From Arion vulgaris (Eukaryota; Mollusca; Gastropoda; Stylommatophora; Arionidae), in contig CM036767.1 of assembly GCA_020796225.1 (NCBI GenBank), forward strand, positions 25,364,100 through 25,428,099: a DNA stretch of 64,000 bases, written 5' to 3'. Position 1 is the stretch's first letter, and the number at the start of each line of letters is the position of its first letter. The notes beneath the pieces were generated by a model. It was not told where the DNA came from and did no database searches. It worked only from the letters and a program-made list of their open reading frames with translations. Position numbers and translations under genes: made by a program. This document shows positions 1 to 10,634 of the stretch, in pieces.

Positions 1-256
1 TTTTAAGCTTGTCTAGTAAGATTTAAATAATGTTATGAATAACTTAGAGATGAAGCAGACACTTAGTGATAACTCTATCAAACAAAAAGTCATAAACTGA
101 TGTCTACAATGTTAAGACAGTACAAGATAAGGACATGTAAACTAACATTTAACAAACATTTCGTCAATGAAGAAGGCTTCTGTTTCGACTCACAAAAGGT
201 CAGTAACAAATTTGTTCAGAAACTCTCTACAGTAGCTTTGATACATGATAACTTAC

Positions 257-334
257 ATCAGATGAGGTTTCCAGATCTGGACAGCTTCCTCTTGGTGACA
301 TGCTGCCTCTCAGTATGGCCTGACGAAGTTTATG
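257..334 (-). CDS. TEX14: TEX14-like gene exon: last exon visible, helix continuation
   Basis: The acceptor is atcattctgtacag and the donor TCTGAT|GTAAGT, a consensus site. The exon is exactly 26 codons in phase 0, matching the previous exon. It encodes HKLRQAILRGSMSPRGSCPD and ends LETSSD. The basic helix runs into a Ser/Pro segment. The consensus donor shows that the gene continues beyond the left edge of the window. Confidence 0.65.
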
Positions 335-513
335 CTGTACAGAATGATATTCAATTTTTTTTAATGCATTGAGTAACTAAACTATGTGTTTTTCACAATA
401 TACAGGTCAATAAGATTAGTTTAATCTATTAAAGTGACAAGCATTGAGGTGAGATGTAATTGTTGTTCATTGTGTATGTTGTTTGTTACAATTCAGCTGT
501 GTTGAAATTTCAA

Positions 514-870
514 TTATATCTTATAAAACTGGGGTGTTTTAGCAATGTCTGAAAACGTAAACAAATGGTAAAAAAGACTCTCTCTTTGTTTGAGGATCAT
601 CTTCATCACACATGTCCATAATTGCTCCGATTTCCTCCTAAGCATGTATTTCAGTGTGTTTAGATTAATAACTCTCACTCTGTGCTGGATGATATATCTA
701 CTGATGTTTCTCTTACGGTTTTCCTGTCTTGTCACACCTATCGGTAAGTAAAATGTATGCAACCAAGAAAGAGAATACCCTTTATCTTCATGGAAATCTT
801 CAGTGCATATGTTTTCTATTAGAGCATTGATGATGTCACTTTTGTCAATAAAACACACATTCTCGATCAC
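514..870 (-). mobile_element. I-like LINE, 3' tail of RNase H region (old fragment)
   Basis: The 118-codon frame contains SDIINALIENICTEDFHEDK, RYIIQHRVRV and SEQLWTC. This is a diverged version of the tail seen at 15109-15340 (SDILHALRESF..., RLINQHRTGVLG) and of the fragment at 44560-44812. That tail follows the RNase H domain in the I-like LINE. Only the end of the element survives. Confidence 0.6.
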
Positions 871-950
871 AGCATTGCTTGCCAGTGCATCCCCTAGGGT
901 TAGCTAAGCAATCACAGGAAAAAGACAAAAATGATTAGAATAAACCCAGC

Positions 951-1004
951 AAACAACTTGATCTCCCAGGGTGAAACCCAGGTTTAAGAGGTAGAATCAT
1001 ACAC
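951..1004 (+). mobile_element. Fragment of APE-RT LINE (family of 40.1-42.9 kb)
   Basis: About 54 bp (caacttgatctccca... aagaggtagaatcatacaca) matches 42337-42392 in the RT-thumb region of the large plus-strand LINE, where it encodes NLISMGEIPLQEVESYT. This copy is diverged and isolated. Confidence 0.5.
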
Positions 1005-1039
1005 AGGTTCTTGCATAGATTAATTAAGTGATCATTAAC

Positions 1040-1180
1040 TCCATGAGTTGACAATACTTTCCACAACTTATTTACATCTACACGGTTGACCGCTTTTTCC
1101 TCATCCATGAATGCATCATGTAGGTGTTTATGGGATTCGACAGTCCCTTTCCACTAACTTTTTTGTTCTTTCTTTTGTCC
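1040..1180 (-). mobile_element. LINE reverse-transcriptase fragment
   Basis: The minus-strand translation reads DEEKAVNRVDVNKLWKVLST followed by HGVNDHLINL. This corresponds to the RT palm segment (F-x-K-A-F-D-x-V-x-R...LWK) of RTE-like elements. It is short and joined directly to a different LINE tail at 1195. Confidence 0.5.
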
Positions 1181-1194
1181 TTCTCTGCTTTTTT

Positions 1195-2400
1195 GCCGCT
1201 AGGCGTAGCAGGTTTAACTGATGATTGGTTTCCGAGATAATGCACTCTCGGTCGCTCGATATGGTGTGGTATTGTGGAGTTTTAAGATGTCTGTAACTCC
1301 ATCAGCCCATCTTTTTCTTGGTCTGCCCCTTCCTCTTGATGATTCCATTTTCAGGTTGTACGCTCTTGCAACTGGTGTATTCGGGTTCATTCTGACCAAG
1401 TGGCCAAACCATTTGAGTCTGTTTTTCAATAAATCTAATAGCAGGTGTTGTTCCGACTGTTCTAATTTCCTCATTTCTTATATGGTCTCTTCTTGTTTTA
1501 TTTACTGCTTTCCTCAAGCATCTCATTTCGCATGTGGTAATTTTCCGCTCTTGTTCTTTTGTCAGTGCCCATGTTTAGCACTGGTAGCACAGTGTTGGTA
1601 TAAGGATTGAATTTATAATCTGTCTTTTAGTCTCAACTGGAATTGCTGGGTGTTTCAAGATTGGGGTAAGCTGGTATGTAATGTTGTTGGCTTGCTGGAT
1701 TCTAGTTTTGATCTCTCTGTCCAGTCTACTATCAGATGTGAAGATACTTCCAAGGTATTTGAATTCTCTCACCTGCTTTAGCGTTTGGTCATTTATTTGT
1801 ATGTTGATATCTTTATGTTCTCTGCTTATAGTCATGACCTCTGTCTTTTGAATGTTGATTTTCATGTTGTATTTGAGGCAGCTATTGTTGAGTAAGTTTA
1901 TGTGTTCTTGAAGCTGTTCAATATTATTATGGAATAAACACTGGTCGTCAGCAAAGAGCAGTTCATTTTGTTGGTCTGCGTTGAGTGATGTTTCATCTAT
2001 TTTGGTGATACTATCCATGTATATAATAAAGAGGAGAGGGGATAAAACACATCCTTGCTGTACTCCTGATGTTACTGGAAACCAATTTGTGAGTCCGGCG
2101 CTTGTTCGTATGGCACTTTCACTTTCTATATATATGGCTCTAACACAGTCTAGCAGCGTTCCTTTTATTCCGCAGTTTTCGAGAACATCCCATAATATGT
2201 CTCTGTTAACCCTATCAAATGCCTTCTCTTGCTACCCTATCAAATGCCTCCACTAACTACCTGAAGGCAAATATTATGTCGGTACAGCTGTTGTTCTGGA
2301 ATCTTATTTGTGAGTTGTTAAACTGTGTTACATTTCTTCTTCCAGATGGGAACTACAAATGCACTTCCCCATCTTCTGGTGTCTTTTGTACGATCTAGTG
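1195..2400 (-). mobile_element. RTE-like LINE, RT C-terminal half and tail (frameshifted)
   Basis: Frames in order from 2400 down to 1200 cover: the RT segment ...VIPIWKK-like; LTNWFPVTSGVQQGCVLSPL (about 2030-2100); the catalytic LLFADDQCLF (about 1945-1975); the thumb EFKYLGSIFTSDSRLDREIK; YQLTPILKHPAIPVETKRQI ending PTLCYQC; and the tail MRCLRKAVNKTRRDHIRNEE, RLKWFGHLVRMNPNTPVARA and GRGRPRKRWADGV. The tail is split over two frames, so the copy is a pseudogene. A 17-bp duplication (ctaccctatcaaatgcc) sits at 2205-2250. No endonuclease remains. Confidence 0.82.
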
Positions 2401-2546
2401 ATTAAATTACTATAAATGACTATAAACGTGACTCAAAAACAACCATTTCAAAAAATAGGTCTAACAGGTACCTCATCATTAAACAGACCACAAAAGGAAG
2501 CTTAAATCAGAACCACTACCTTTGGTAACATACAACTAAACGCTAC

Positions 2547-2631
2547 CTGGTTCAAACGCAGCTGATAAGCATATGCTTGTCTCCTAACATTTTCACATGA
2601 ACTAAGCATGTTGGTACTTTCATCAGTGTTT
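2547..2631 (-). CDS. TEX14: TEX14-like gene exon: helical QLRLNQ segment
   Basis: The acceptor is cattctgtttcag and the donor AACCAG|GTAGCG. The exon holds 1 + 28x3 nt. It encodes NTDESTNMLSSCENVRRQAY followed by AYQLRLNQ, and joins in phase 0 to HKLRQAILRG of the next exon. Together they predict an amphipathic Gln/Arg/Leu helix. The first base completes a Gly codon with the previous exon. No family match was recalled, so assignment rests on order and phase. Confidence 0.62.
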
Positions 2632-2639
2632 CTGAAACA

Positions 2640-3045
2640 GAATGAGTTTTCTCTACACAATAGTTCAAATAACACATTTTGGAAAGAGAATTGCACATTG
2701 TTTGTTAGAATTGCACATTGTTTGTTATGTAAGAGGTTACCTCCTTGAGACTTTTGAGCAGATGTACCTGCTTAATGCTATTCTTAGAATGTAGCAACAC
2801 TGATATGTCAACTACAAACTAAGCTGTAATTTTCCTATTTGTTTATGAATTTTGATGAATAATATCGGATTTTGTAGTAAAATGAATTTACTTTTATGAC
2901 AAGCTAAAAAATAGAATTGAAAAAAAAAATTATTTATTTAATTAACATTTTTTTAAAACTCATCATCGCTTTTAGATTTCATTAGACATTTGATGCCATC
3001 CTGCTGATGATTATCATGTAGTACGTTACATAACAGTCAGAGGGA
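2640..3045. other. Intron sequence without recognisable features
   Basis: AT-rich DNA containing a short direct repeat (agaattgcacattgtttgtta, 2687-2725) and homopolymer runs near 2920. I see no coding or repeat-family signal. Confidence 0.5.
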
Positions 3046-3056
3046 ATATTTAAACC

Positions 3057-3355
3057 AGTGTTTACTAGGTTTCAGGAAAAAAGTGGGTACAACATCAGTA
3101 CTAGACTTCATCAAGAAACAACAAATTAAATGGTTCGGTCATGTAAGCAGATTACCATCAGACAGTGCACCCCAAATAGCAATGCTGCTCCGATACAATG
3201 GGTAAAAGCAAAAGGCCGTACGCAAAAGATGGACCTCAGAGATAACAGAGGATGAAAGAGACTATCTACGAAGCATACTAGGCCGTTTTAGAAATCTCTT
3301 CCTGACCTGCGCTGTGAGGCATACAGGATTCGAGAAAGAAAGAAAGAAAGAAAGT
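3057..3355 (+). mobile_element. LINE 3' end with (GAAA)n terminus
   Basis: It translates as KKVGTTSVLDFIKKQQIKWF, GHVSRLPSDSAPQ and RKRWTSEITEDERDYLRSIL, with stops. The KWFGH...RKRW pattern is the C-terminal tail of RTE-like LINEs. It ends in a GAAA repeat (3332-3354), the usual microsatellite-like terminus of such elements. A related copy lies at 29905-30115. Confidence 0.7.
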
Positions 3356-3560
3356 TTACTAGGTTCGCTCTCCATTAGCCTTTTGCTGTCCAGAGCCATA
3401 ACCCACAAGGCAGCAGGTTGCCATTTTCTTTTAGGGCAGCGACCCTTAGACGGCCTGCCATCCTGGGCTTACGAGTGCCATCTGCCCAGCAAACCGGTCG
3501 TTTGTGGACTCCTTGGTTTGCCGCCCATCCAGTTTTGTGTACGGCCCATGTCTCGCAAAA
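3356..3560 (+). repeat. Piece of GC-rich dispersed repeat (inverted match to 48585-48795)
   Basis: The stretch from tttactaggttcgctctcc to gttttgtgtacgg is the reverse-complement counterpart of 48585-48795. Shared blocks include gcagcaggttgc, tagggcagc, catctgcccagc and ccagttttgtgtacgg. It abuts the LINE (GAAA)n tail, which may mark the boundary of one of the two insertions. Confidence 0.7.
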
Positions 3561-3710
3561 CTATATTATTAGTCCAACATACATTTGTTAAAAAGTACAT
3601 ATACTTGAAATGTTATTGTAATTATATGTTTGTCTTGTTACAGATCAATCTGTGAAAGATCTTTCTAGAACACACTTGAAACTTCAACAAATTATTCATA
3701 TATAACTAAC

Positions 3711-3837
3711 CCAAGAAGAGACTGCAATGTGTTGTCCTCAGACAGAGCTGCATCTTTCGCCTGGGAAGAATTACCACTGTTGTTCTTCTCAAGCAGATGA
3801 AACTCACAGCCGTTATATCCAGATAGATGCAGATCTC
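3711..3837 (-). CDS. TEX14: TEX14-like gene exon: polar tail segment
   Basis: The donor is CTTCTTGG|GTTAGT. The acceptor giving matching phase is tgtttgaattcag at 3838-3850, although its pyrimidine tract is weak. The exon holds 2 + 41x3 + 2 nt. It encodes DLHLSGYNGCEFHLLEKNNS and ends SEDNTLQSLL. The open frame continues upstream to about 3904, but phase favours the shorter exon. The domain is unrecognised and the 5' boundary is the least certain of the set. Confidence 0.55.
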
Positions 3838-3904
3838 CTGAATTCAAACACCTTAAATGTGATGCTGGCTTAATGAGCTGCAGACCTTGGTTTTCATATT
3901 TCAA

Positions 3905-4380
3905 ATCACTTTCTGAGGGACACTGATTTTAAGTACACATTAACATTTTCAACAATATAAATAAAACTGTTTCTTAATTGAAAATTTACAAAAACTGACA
4001 AGAAAATATGCTTACTTTTTTCTTTCTATGTTTGAATATTACAGATAAAAAATAATTTTATTCGCTTGGTTCATGCACAGAGCATTTTTTTTAAATATAA
4101 TTTTGCATAAGGACAACAAAGTGATAATCAAAGTTTAGAATTTACAGTAATACGCAAAATGGTGGTGATTATTTGCAACTGCATATCTTTATTACATATT
4201 ATAACAAGCAATGTGACATAGTGAACAAATGATACCTTCCATTTCTATCAATTAAAATAAATGGTGTGTGCATACGTCAATGACAATTGTTTGGATACAG
4301 TGGGAAATTATTAATTTCATGGGGTTCTCGATTTTCACTGTTGCTGGATTGCATGTTTAGAACGCAAATGCATCATTATA
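3905..4380. other. Intron sequence without recognisable features
   Basis: AT-rich with several T runs. No open frame, repeat family or splice-site pair stood out. Confidence 0.45.
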
Positions 4381-4459
4381 GCAGGGTGTTCAAGATAAAA
4401 GTAGCCCAACTGGCAAGCTTCGATGTGTCAATCGGGCTACTTTTATCTTGAACATCCTA
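4381..4459. mobile_element. Tiny palindromic MITE (about 78 bp)
   Basis: A 21-bp arm, tgttcaagataaaagtagcc(c), at 4387-4407 is followed 26 bp later by its perfect complement at 4434-4454. The outer ends are CAGGGTGTTCAA and TTGAACATCCT. The ends and the right-hand inner block (tggcaagcttcgatgtgtcaa) match the 259-bp MITE at 51243-51501, so this looks like an internally deleted member. Confidence 0.75.
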
Positions 4460-5344
4460 TCATCATCATCAGGTGCTGTCTCCACATCGAAGGTTTGCTA
4501 CAATGAATCTCCAGCATCCTCTGTCTTTCTCCTTGGTGTTGCACACTGCCAGACTGTAACCTCTCCATTTCTTAAAGTTTCCCTCCCACTTATCTCTCGG
4601 TCTTCCTCTTCCTCTTCTCCCCTCAACTTTCCCCTATAGTAAAGATTTTATCATGGTGTCATGTCTTTTTATGTGCCCAAAATACTTTACTTGTCTGAAT
4701 TTTTATTTCTCTTAATTGTTTCTTCATGCCTAGTTTTTCTAAACCTTGTTTATTAGTTTGTTTTTCTGTTCATGAAACTCTGCCTATTCTTCTATATATC
4801 CACATCTCAAATGCATCAATTCTGTCTTCTAACTGCTTGTTCATTGTCCATGTTTCGAGCCATACATTAATATAGGATATATATATAGCATTTGATCATT
4901 CTCATTTTTAGCCTGTTTGTGTAATTGGTTTGGATGTCAGTAACTTTCTCATACTTTTGAAATTATCCTTGGCCATTCCTATTCTCTTTTTAATTTCTGT
5001 TATACATCTGCCATCATCTGTTATCAACTGACCAAGATATAAGAAACTTTTACTTGATGTAGTAATTCTCCATGTATTTTTATATTCATTTTAGGTTTCT
5101 CCATTTCCTTGTTGATTACCATAGTATTTGTTTTCTGTGTGTTAATGTCTAATCCATATTCCTTGCTAATTCTGTCCAATTGGTCCACTGTACATGTATA
5201 CCAAATCTTCTGTATACAGAAACTGCTACATGTATACCAAATCAACATCGCTTTTATTTTACTAATAACAAATAAGTAAAATCTTATAGTACTAAAGGTT
5301 TGGATGGGCAAAAAATACTTTACGAAGGTCGTGACTGTTATCAA
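4460..5344 (-). mobile_element. LINE RT thumb and tail (FGHIKRH family), decayed
   Basis: The minus strand encodes, from 5344 down, a palm/thumb stretch (DRISKEYGLDINTQKTNTMV, KMNIKIHGELLHQV), then ITDDGRCITEIKKRIGMAK-like text, then a tail resembling KVFWAHKKT and RGRGRPRDKWEGN. Stops interrupt it. It resembles the tails at 18420-18770 and 45240-45500. Confidence 0.65.
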
Positions 5345-5432
5345 TAGAAAAATGTCTTCTTCTCTTCCACCATTTACTTCTTTATAGAAGTGTTGGGGTG
5401 AAACATAGTGATCTTGTGTGTGCTTGTTTTAA

Positions 5433-5743
5433 CTCTTTCCACGCTTTAAGCCGCACACTGCGCCATGGCGGAAGTCCGTTGCAAGCTTTAAGCCGCACAC
5501 TGCGCCATAGAGTTGCTTCCTTATAAGAAGTCTTTCTAGTTTTACTTCTACTATTTTACTTATACTACTTTTTAACCTTGATATTCTATTGGGTTGTCCA
5601 GTTTTCTTCAATTTAGTATATAATAAGATATATATGTTTATTTATTGACAAGTAGTTGGGATCGTAATTTTTTGTAAAATTATTTTTTACTTCCCTTGAA
5701 TTAACTGCTTAAAAATTGAGGAAATAAATGGGCGTGGAAAGAG
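5433..5743 (-). mobile_element. TTAA-flanked MITE, copy 1 (piggyBac-like)
   Basis: The ends are CTCTTTCCACGC and GCGTGGAAAGAG (12-bp perfect inverted repeats), flanked by TTAA at 5429-5432 and 5744-5747. TTAA duplication is characteristic of the piggyBac superfamily. Beside the left end are two direct copies of a block containing aagccgcacactgcgccat. A 60-codon minus-strand frame (5429-5611; MKKTGQPNRISRLKSSISK, GAVCGLK twice) is shared with copy 3, but it may be only a by-product of the repeated DNA. No transposase is present. Confidence 0.82.
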
Positions 5744-5749
5744 TTAAGG

Positions 5750-6115
5750 TACTTTGTAAGCTGATATTCATGTTTGTAAGGCTGTTCTTGATGCCATTGC
5801 TCCATCTTTTGCGTGGTCTTCCTCTTGCTTTGTACTCATTATACTTTTTCTGTGTGGCTCTCTGTGGTAGGCGATACCAGGGCATTCTTGTCAGGTGTCA
5901 AAACCATTTAATCTGTTGTTCTTTTATGAATTGCATGACTGGTTTCACATCCAGTCTGCTTCTGATTTCTTCATTTCTAATTTTGTCTCTTATTGTCACA
6001 CCTGCAGCTCTTTTAAGACACCTCATCTCTGTTGTTATGATTTTCCACTCATTAGCTGCTGTTATTAGCCATGTTTGACACTGGTAACATAGTGTTGGCC
6101 AGAAAATCGTTCTTA
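5750..6115 (-). mobile_element. RTE-like LINE C-terminal tail
   Basis: The minus-strand translation includes PTLCYQCQTW, EMRCLKRAAGVTIRDKIRNE, QQIKWFWHLTRMPW and KARGRPRKRWSNGIKN, the standard tail of the RTE-like family seen at 1195, 50213 and 53934. It is continuous with few stops, but RT is missing. Confidence 0.75.
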
Positions 6116-6125
6116 TGAGATTTGG

Positions 6126-6420
6126 TTAGTTGTCCTGCAAAGAAATATGTTTCAAAGAATTGGATGATTTTATATCGGTCGGTAAAGATGTCCACGAATT
6201 TTGGAACAAAGTTATTACTTGGATACAGTGGTCAAACACATAATAACAAAGTACTGTAGTTTTACAAAATACAAAAACAATAACAATACACAGCAACGTT
6301 TCGACCAAAGGCCTTTATCAAGCAAACAATACAACCGTAGTGACGAATTTCACAGTACACTACATATAGATTACAACAGAAACATCCCAACAGTCCTAAA
6401 ATGAAAATCTGTGACTAAAA
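6126..6420 (-). repeat. Dispersed repeat with GGCCTTTGGTCGAAACG core, copy 1
   Basis: On the minus strand the repeat reads ...gtttgcttgataaaggcc, tttggtcgaaacgttgct and then ttttgtattttgtaaaac. The same order occurs on the plus strand at 24750-24955, and part of it at 7570-7615. The tgataaaggcc...ggtcgaaacg block resembles the conserved terminus of Penelope-like elements, which can carry hammerhead ribozymes; that identity is only suggested. Confidence 0.55.
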
Positions 6421-6583
6421 ACGAATAACGAAATAAATACTAAAAACTAGAAGTGGAAAAAAGAAGAGAAACAATAAAAAAATCAGTTCTGACTTACTTG
6501 GATACACAACATTTAGCTAATACCCACAGTGCTGACTTATGGCAATTACAGCTGAAAGCTAAAATGGTAACTGACCTTTCTAC

Positions 6584-6687
6584 CTCTCAAAGACTTCACA
6601 GACAAATTTGACGACTTAGCAGCAAGAGTTGATGGTGAGAGATGAAACTTTTCAGATGTCTTTGTAGTTAAAGTGTTGTTCTGTGAA
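6584..6687 (-). CDS. TEX14: TEX14-like gene exon: short Ser/Thr-rich tail segment
   Basis: The acceptor is excellent (tttttctttttaatcag). The donor is TTGAGAG|GTAGAA. The exon holds 1 + 34x3 + 1 nt, exactly the phases left open by its neighbours. It encodes SQNNTLTTKTSEKFHLSPST and ends SSNLSVKSLR. The sequence looks disordered and Ser/Lys-rich, with HLSPS and SVKS as possible phosphorylation-type motifs. There is no domain match, and support comes from splice signals and phase alone. Confidence 0.6.
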
Positions 6688-6689
6688 CT

Positions 6690-7085
6690 GATTAAAAAGA
6701 AAAATGATAAAGCACTTAGTATTAGTAAGTATTATAACTTTCAACTATTCAGTACTTTGTAACAATGTTTTCTAATTAAAATTTATGTGATTGATAACTT
6801 TACCTAATACCTGAAGCTCACATATTTTGTGTGTTTCTTTTTCTTCTTTGTACTATTACTGTGTAAGATCATTTCTCCTCACAAATTGCATTATTACACA
6901 TTGCATACATTCTCTCATTCAGTTCTTATGTTTTGTTTTATTTTATTTGCCAGAAGAGGTTCTTACATTTTATAAGTAAAAATGATCTTTCCCAGGAATT
7001 TCTACAATAGACAACAACCTTCATCATGAAACAGAACTTGTTGATGTGACAAATAACAGAAGGTATTAAAACAGAAGGTATTAAA
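6690..7085. other. Intron sequence without recognisable features
   Basis: AT-rich DNA with a short duplication of acagaaggtattaaa near 7055-7085. Nothing else was identified. Confidence 0.4.
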
Positions 7086-7089
7086 TCGT

Positions 7090-7368
7090 TGGTACTATAC
7101 CATGCATACAGTACATCGAGAAGCAAAGACTCAAGTGGTTCGGCCATCTAATGAGAATGGAACCACATTTACTACCATCACGTGCCTATAATAATCGACA
7201 CTCAGGGCGCAGAGCACGAAGCAGGCCAAGAACACGATGGATAGATAACATCTCAGAGTCCCTGCGAAGGCATGGACCAACAACGTCAAGCGCAACACAC
7301 CTGGCACAAGATAGAAACTAACTCTCCCACGACGCTTCACGGCAAATGTGGTTAAGATAAGATAAGAT
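7090..7368 (+). mobile_element. RTE-like LINE 3' end with (GATAA)n tail
   Basis: It encodes CIQYIEKQRLKWFGHLMRME, PSRAYNNRHSGRR and RPRTRWIDNISESLRRHG, followed by aagataagataagatta. The inverted homologue at 49078-49400 has the same protein tail and the same GATAA terminus, so the two define one family. Confidence 0.78.
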
Positions 7369-7624
7369 TAAAACAGGAATATAATAGAAATTTGATATTT
7401 AAAAAATCTTGATTTTGTAGCTGTCTTCTTTTACATACATAAAGACATGCAGGAAACAAGAGGAAAATACTGAAAGTAGCAAAAACATGACTAAATTAAC
7501 AAGGAAATATTTATCGATAAACAATGTAAAATGTAAGACTGATGTAAAATTATGTACCAAAGCTGAAATATGGAAAAGCAAAGTACAGTAGTTTTGCAAA
7601 GTACAAAAATACACCACAGTGAAG

Positions 7625-8780
7625 GTCATTTCACCGAAGTGTCGTAGTGTCTTCTTTTTTACCTTGTAAAGTGAACTTTCTTTGTGTTTTCACTTTCCAC
7701 AAGAAATATTTATGGAATTATTTTGTACTGTTTTGTTAGTTATGTTATCAAGTTTATTCTATTTCCACTTATATTAGTCAGGTTTATGTTCTTTTGTCTC
7801 TGGATGCCTCAGTCTACCTGTTCATAGTTCATAAGTACGGTTCCAACTTCACCAATGGGTCACCCCATAATTGCTCTGTTCCTGTGCCAATGAAAATCAC
7901 ACGAAATGCTAACAACTGTGAAATGTTTCCTGTGTGAACTAATTCCAGAATGAAACAGCCGCTTAACGCCACAAAAAGAAACCTGCTCCGCATAAAATGC
8001 ATATGGCCGTCGCTAATGTAGCAACACAAAACTGTTCATCACTTGAATTGCAATTCTTGTCAAAGGGAACATCAATCACGACAAAATACAGCTTTCTGCA
8101 CTCGCAATATAACTGCATACGGCAGTTTGAGCTTGTTAGTCACAACCGCTGTCCGCCATTTTCTGAATACACACAACAAACGCACGGTTGACACAGCAAA
8201 AGCATTCCATGTAACAGTCATAGCTCACAGCGTTGCTCAAGCACTAACTCAGTAGCTCGGCACACGAAACCGGAAAATACCCGACCAAACATGGCGGAAA
8301 TGCGCTAGCAAAGTCGTGTTCAGAATCAAACAGATCTGACTCTGAATGGCCCTCCTGCATTCCGCCATTGCTGGCCAGATTTTTCAGATTTTTCAGTCTA
8401 CCTGTAAGACAACACTTGTTTGTCTCTCTTGATTTGATATCTAAACTTTCACCTGTCTGGTATTGAAGAAATTGTTAATAGCTAAACCACAGCAGAATGA
8501 CTTTAGCAGATCTATTTCTCTACCACAGCAAGGTGGAGATAACATAGGATAAAAAATAATAAGAATAAATAATAGATGAACAGATTCCATGAGCAGAGAG
8601 GTCAAATAAGCTAACAATCATAACTGATGCTACATGCAAACAGGGGGAATGTATCACAACAAATGAATGTATGGTACATTACTAGAAGGTCAATATAACC
8701 TTTGGATGGAAGAGTAGAAAGTAGCACAATGGTAAAGCAGACTTGGTCACTAAGATACTGCAATCTGATAATGATTGGAA
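7625..8780. other. Unassigned intron sequence
   Basis: 7960-8400 is locally richer in CG dinucleotides than its surroundings (gccgtcgc, aaccgctgtccgcc, atggcggaaatgcg). It could be the end of an unrecognised element or an old promoter-like insertion. No open frame is convincing. Confidence 0.35.
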
Positions 8781-8784
8781 TAAT

Positions 8785-9235
8785 GATTCCATTGTATGGA
8801 TCTATGCTGTTATCAATGGAGCTATGATGGGAAGAAATCAGATCATGGATTCTCTGCTAGCATGAGTGGCAGGATAGTTGCTGAGCAGAGAAAATCATTT
8901 ATTGCAACTGCATCTAGCATGAGGATGGAGGTAGTATCTATCATTGTGGCTCTATACTAATTTTCTGGAACCAAGTTCAGTATGTCCATAATTTAAGCTG
9001 ACTCTAAATTTATGTTTTCCAAGGTCCAGGAACGTTAATTGTAACATGAGTGGATCACAGCTATAGTGAATTCAAGTCTCCATGGGATCTTGTGGATATA
9101 TTTTTCTGTACAACATCAGGATTTGTGATAACGAGAAAGTTGACATGCTGGCTCCATAAGTGTGTCTATAAAGGAGTTGTTTGCCAAATAGGGGTGAATT
9201 CAGGTATTGAAACAATGTTGGTGGATTTGGAAGCT
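8785..9235 (+). mobile_element. I-like LINE RNase H fragment, degenerate
   Basis: The translation GFSASMSGRIVAEQRKSFIA, TASSMRMEVVSIIVALY and KFMFSKVQE aligns with the RNase H domain at 35001-35200 (GRVVAERSGAYRTTTSSMRM). Stops are frequent. Confidence 0.65.
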
Positions 9236-9249
9236 TGAAAAAAAGTCAG

Positions 9250-10165
9250 CACATTTGTTGCCCTGCATTCCAGCATGTCCAGGTGTGTACAGCCAAGTCA
9301 TTGTCTTGAGATGTGACCACTGAATGCCGTCCACTCATTCCATGCGAATACTTCCAGATTCAATCCTTTGAAGCATTTTGATTGAGTATGATATGATAAT
9401 TGTATGGGTGGTTTGTTGCTGTGCCAGACAAAAGAGAGCCCTGGAGGCAGCGGTGATCTCCATAGTCATGCTCGATGTTGTTGTCTTGAAAGCACCAGTC
9501 CTCATTAAGTATGCTTCCATTTCATTGTGCTGAATAAGTCTACGCTGATCTGGTTTCGCGTTTGATGGAACCATCAGTGTAAATAATTATATCACCTGGA
9601 TGGGAATGCTGATCTGGTTCCGCATTTGATGGAGCCATCAGTGTAAATAATACCTGGATGGGAACGCTGATCCATGAGTGCCATAATCTACTCACTGGCG
9701 ATGCCAGGGGCCCACTCACTACAGCAGTGTCCAAGTGTACTGACAACCTTGGTGTAATCAATCATATCCTTTGATGCAGGCATCCATTCTTCCTTATGCT
9801 TCAGCTCGTCTAGAGTACAGACCTTTTTAATAACATCTCTGCCTCGGCTATCCAGAATCACCTTCTCTTCAAATGCCTGTCCTTGCTTTTATATATAGCA
9901 TTGTACAGATAATGATTTATGTCTTCAGATACTTTCAGATAAGCGCTGGCTTATCAAAGGTGTCTCACGGCCATTGCTGATATGCCAATGACATAGCGCA
10001 TTGCTTCACATGAAGTGTCTCATGTGCAACCAAGTATAAGCCTCATTTTGGACCCTATCCAACTTATCCAACGATGTTCTGCTTACTGTCAGAAGACCAC
10101 TGCCATAGTCCACCATGCTCAACACCAGTCCCAGATAAAGAAGGAGAGTTATGCTCAGGAAGATT
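9250..10165 (-). mobile_element. I-like LINE, RT C-terminus and RNase H, decayed
   Basis: From 10165 down it reads LYLGLVLSMVDYGSGLLTVS, then TSLDKLDRVQNEAYTW (end of RT). The RNase H part follows: IIIYTDGSIKRE with the catalytic Asp (about 9565-9600), TTTSSMTMEITAASRALFCL and IKMLQRIESG. A tandem duplication of about 60 bp (9547-9604 and 9610-9665; ctgatctggtt...gatggaaccatcagtgtaaataat) repeats the DGS block. Frames are broken. Confidence 0.72.
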
Positions 10166-10199
10166 TAAACAGGCTGGGCCCAATGACGATAGTTGGAGT

Positions 10200-10570
10200 C
10201 TCTGACAAGATCTAGGCTTACAAATATCAGTTTTATTTTTGTGACACAGCATGCAGGTGTAAAGGTGAATGAACTGGCAGAAAGACTTGCACATATGGCT
10301 ACTGTAGAAAGTGGATGAGCAAAGGACCAGGTTGATATTCTGAATGTCCTAAGGGAGAATGTGTAAACAATTCAAGCAATGGGGGTGAATCTGCAAGCCT
10401 AACAACAAAATTCCAAGAATATCAAATCAAGCAGGGTGTAGTTAGAAAAAAACTGCTATACTAGAAGCCAAAGAGAAATAATAAACTAGAATAGAACTGT
10501 TGCCATTAGTTGCCACATGATGGGACATACTGAGGAAAAGATTGGAGCACTTATCGACAATTGGTTTGAT
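10200..10570 (+). mobile_element. I-like LINE RNase H end and tail
   Basis: It encodes ITFIFVTQHAGVKVNELAER, LAHMATVESG and DQVDILNVLREN, matching ITLIFVPGHAGVRGNA...ADRLAGLATISEE and DILHALRESF at 15010-15150. It is the third RNase H piece within 1.8 kb, in opposite orientation to the piece at 9250. Confidence 0.65.
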
Positions 10571-10634
10571 GTGCAGTGATGATGATCTAATGACTAAACT
10601 AAACAACAAAATTACATTTTCAACAATGGCCTAC

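Noticed and set aside
3692..3904. Longer version of the 3711-3837 exon using the full open frame
   Set aside because: Upstream acceptors either leave a TGA in frame or break phase with the exon at 6687-6584; the shorter exon fits both neighbours.
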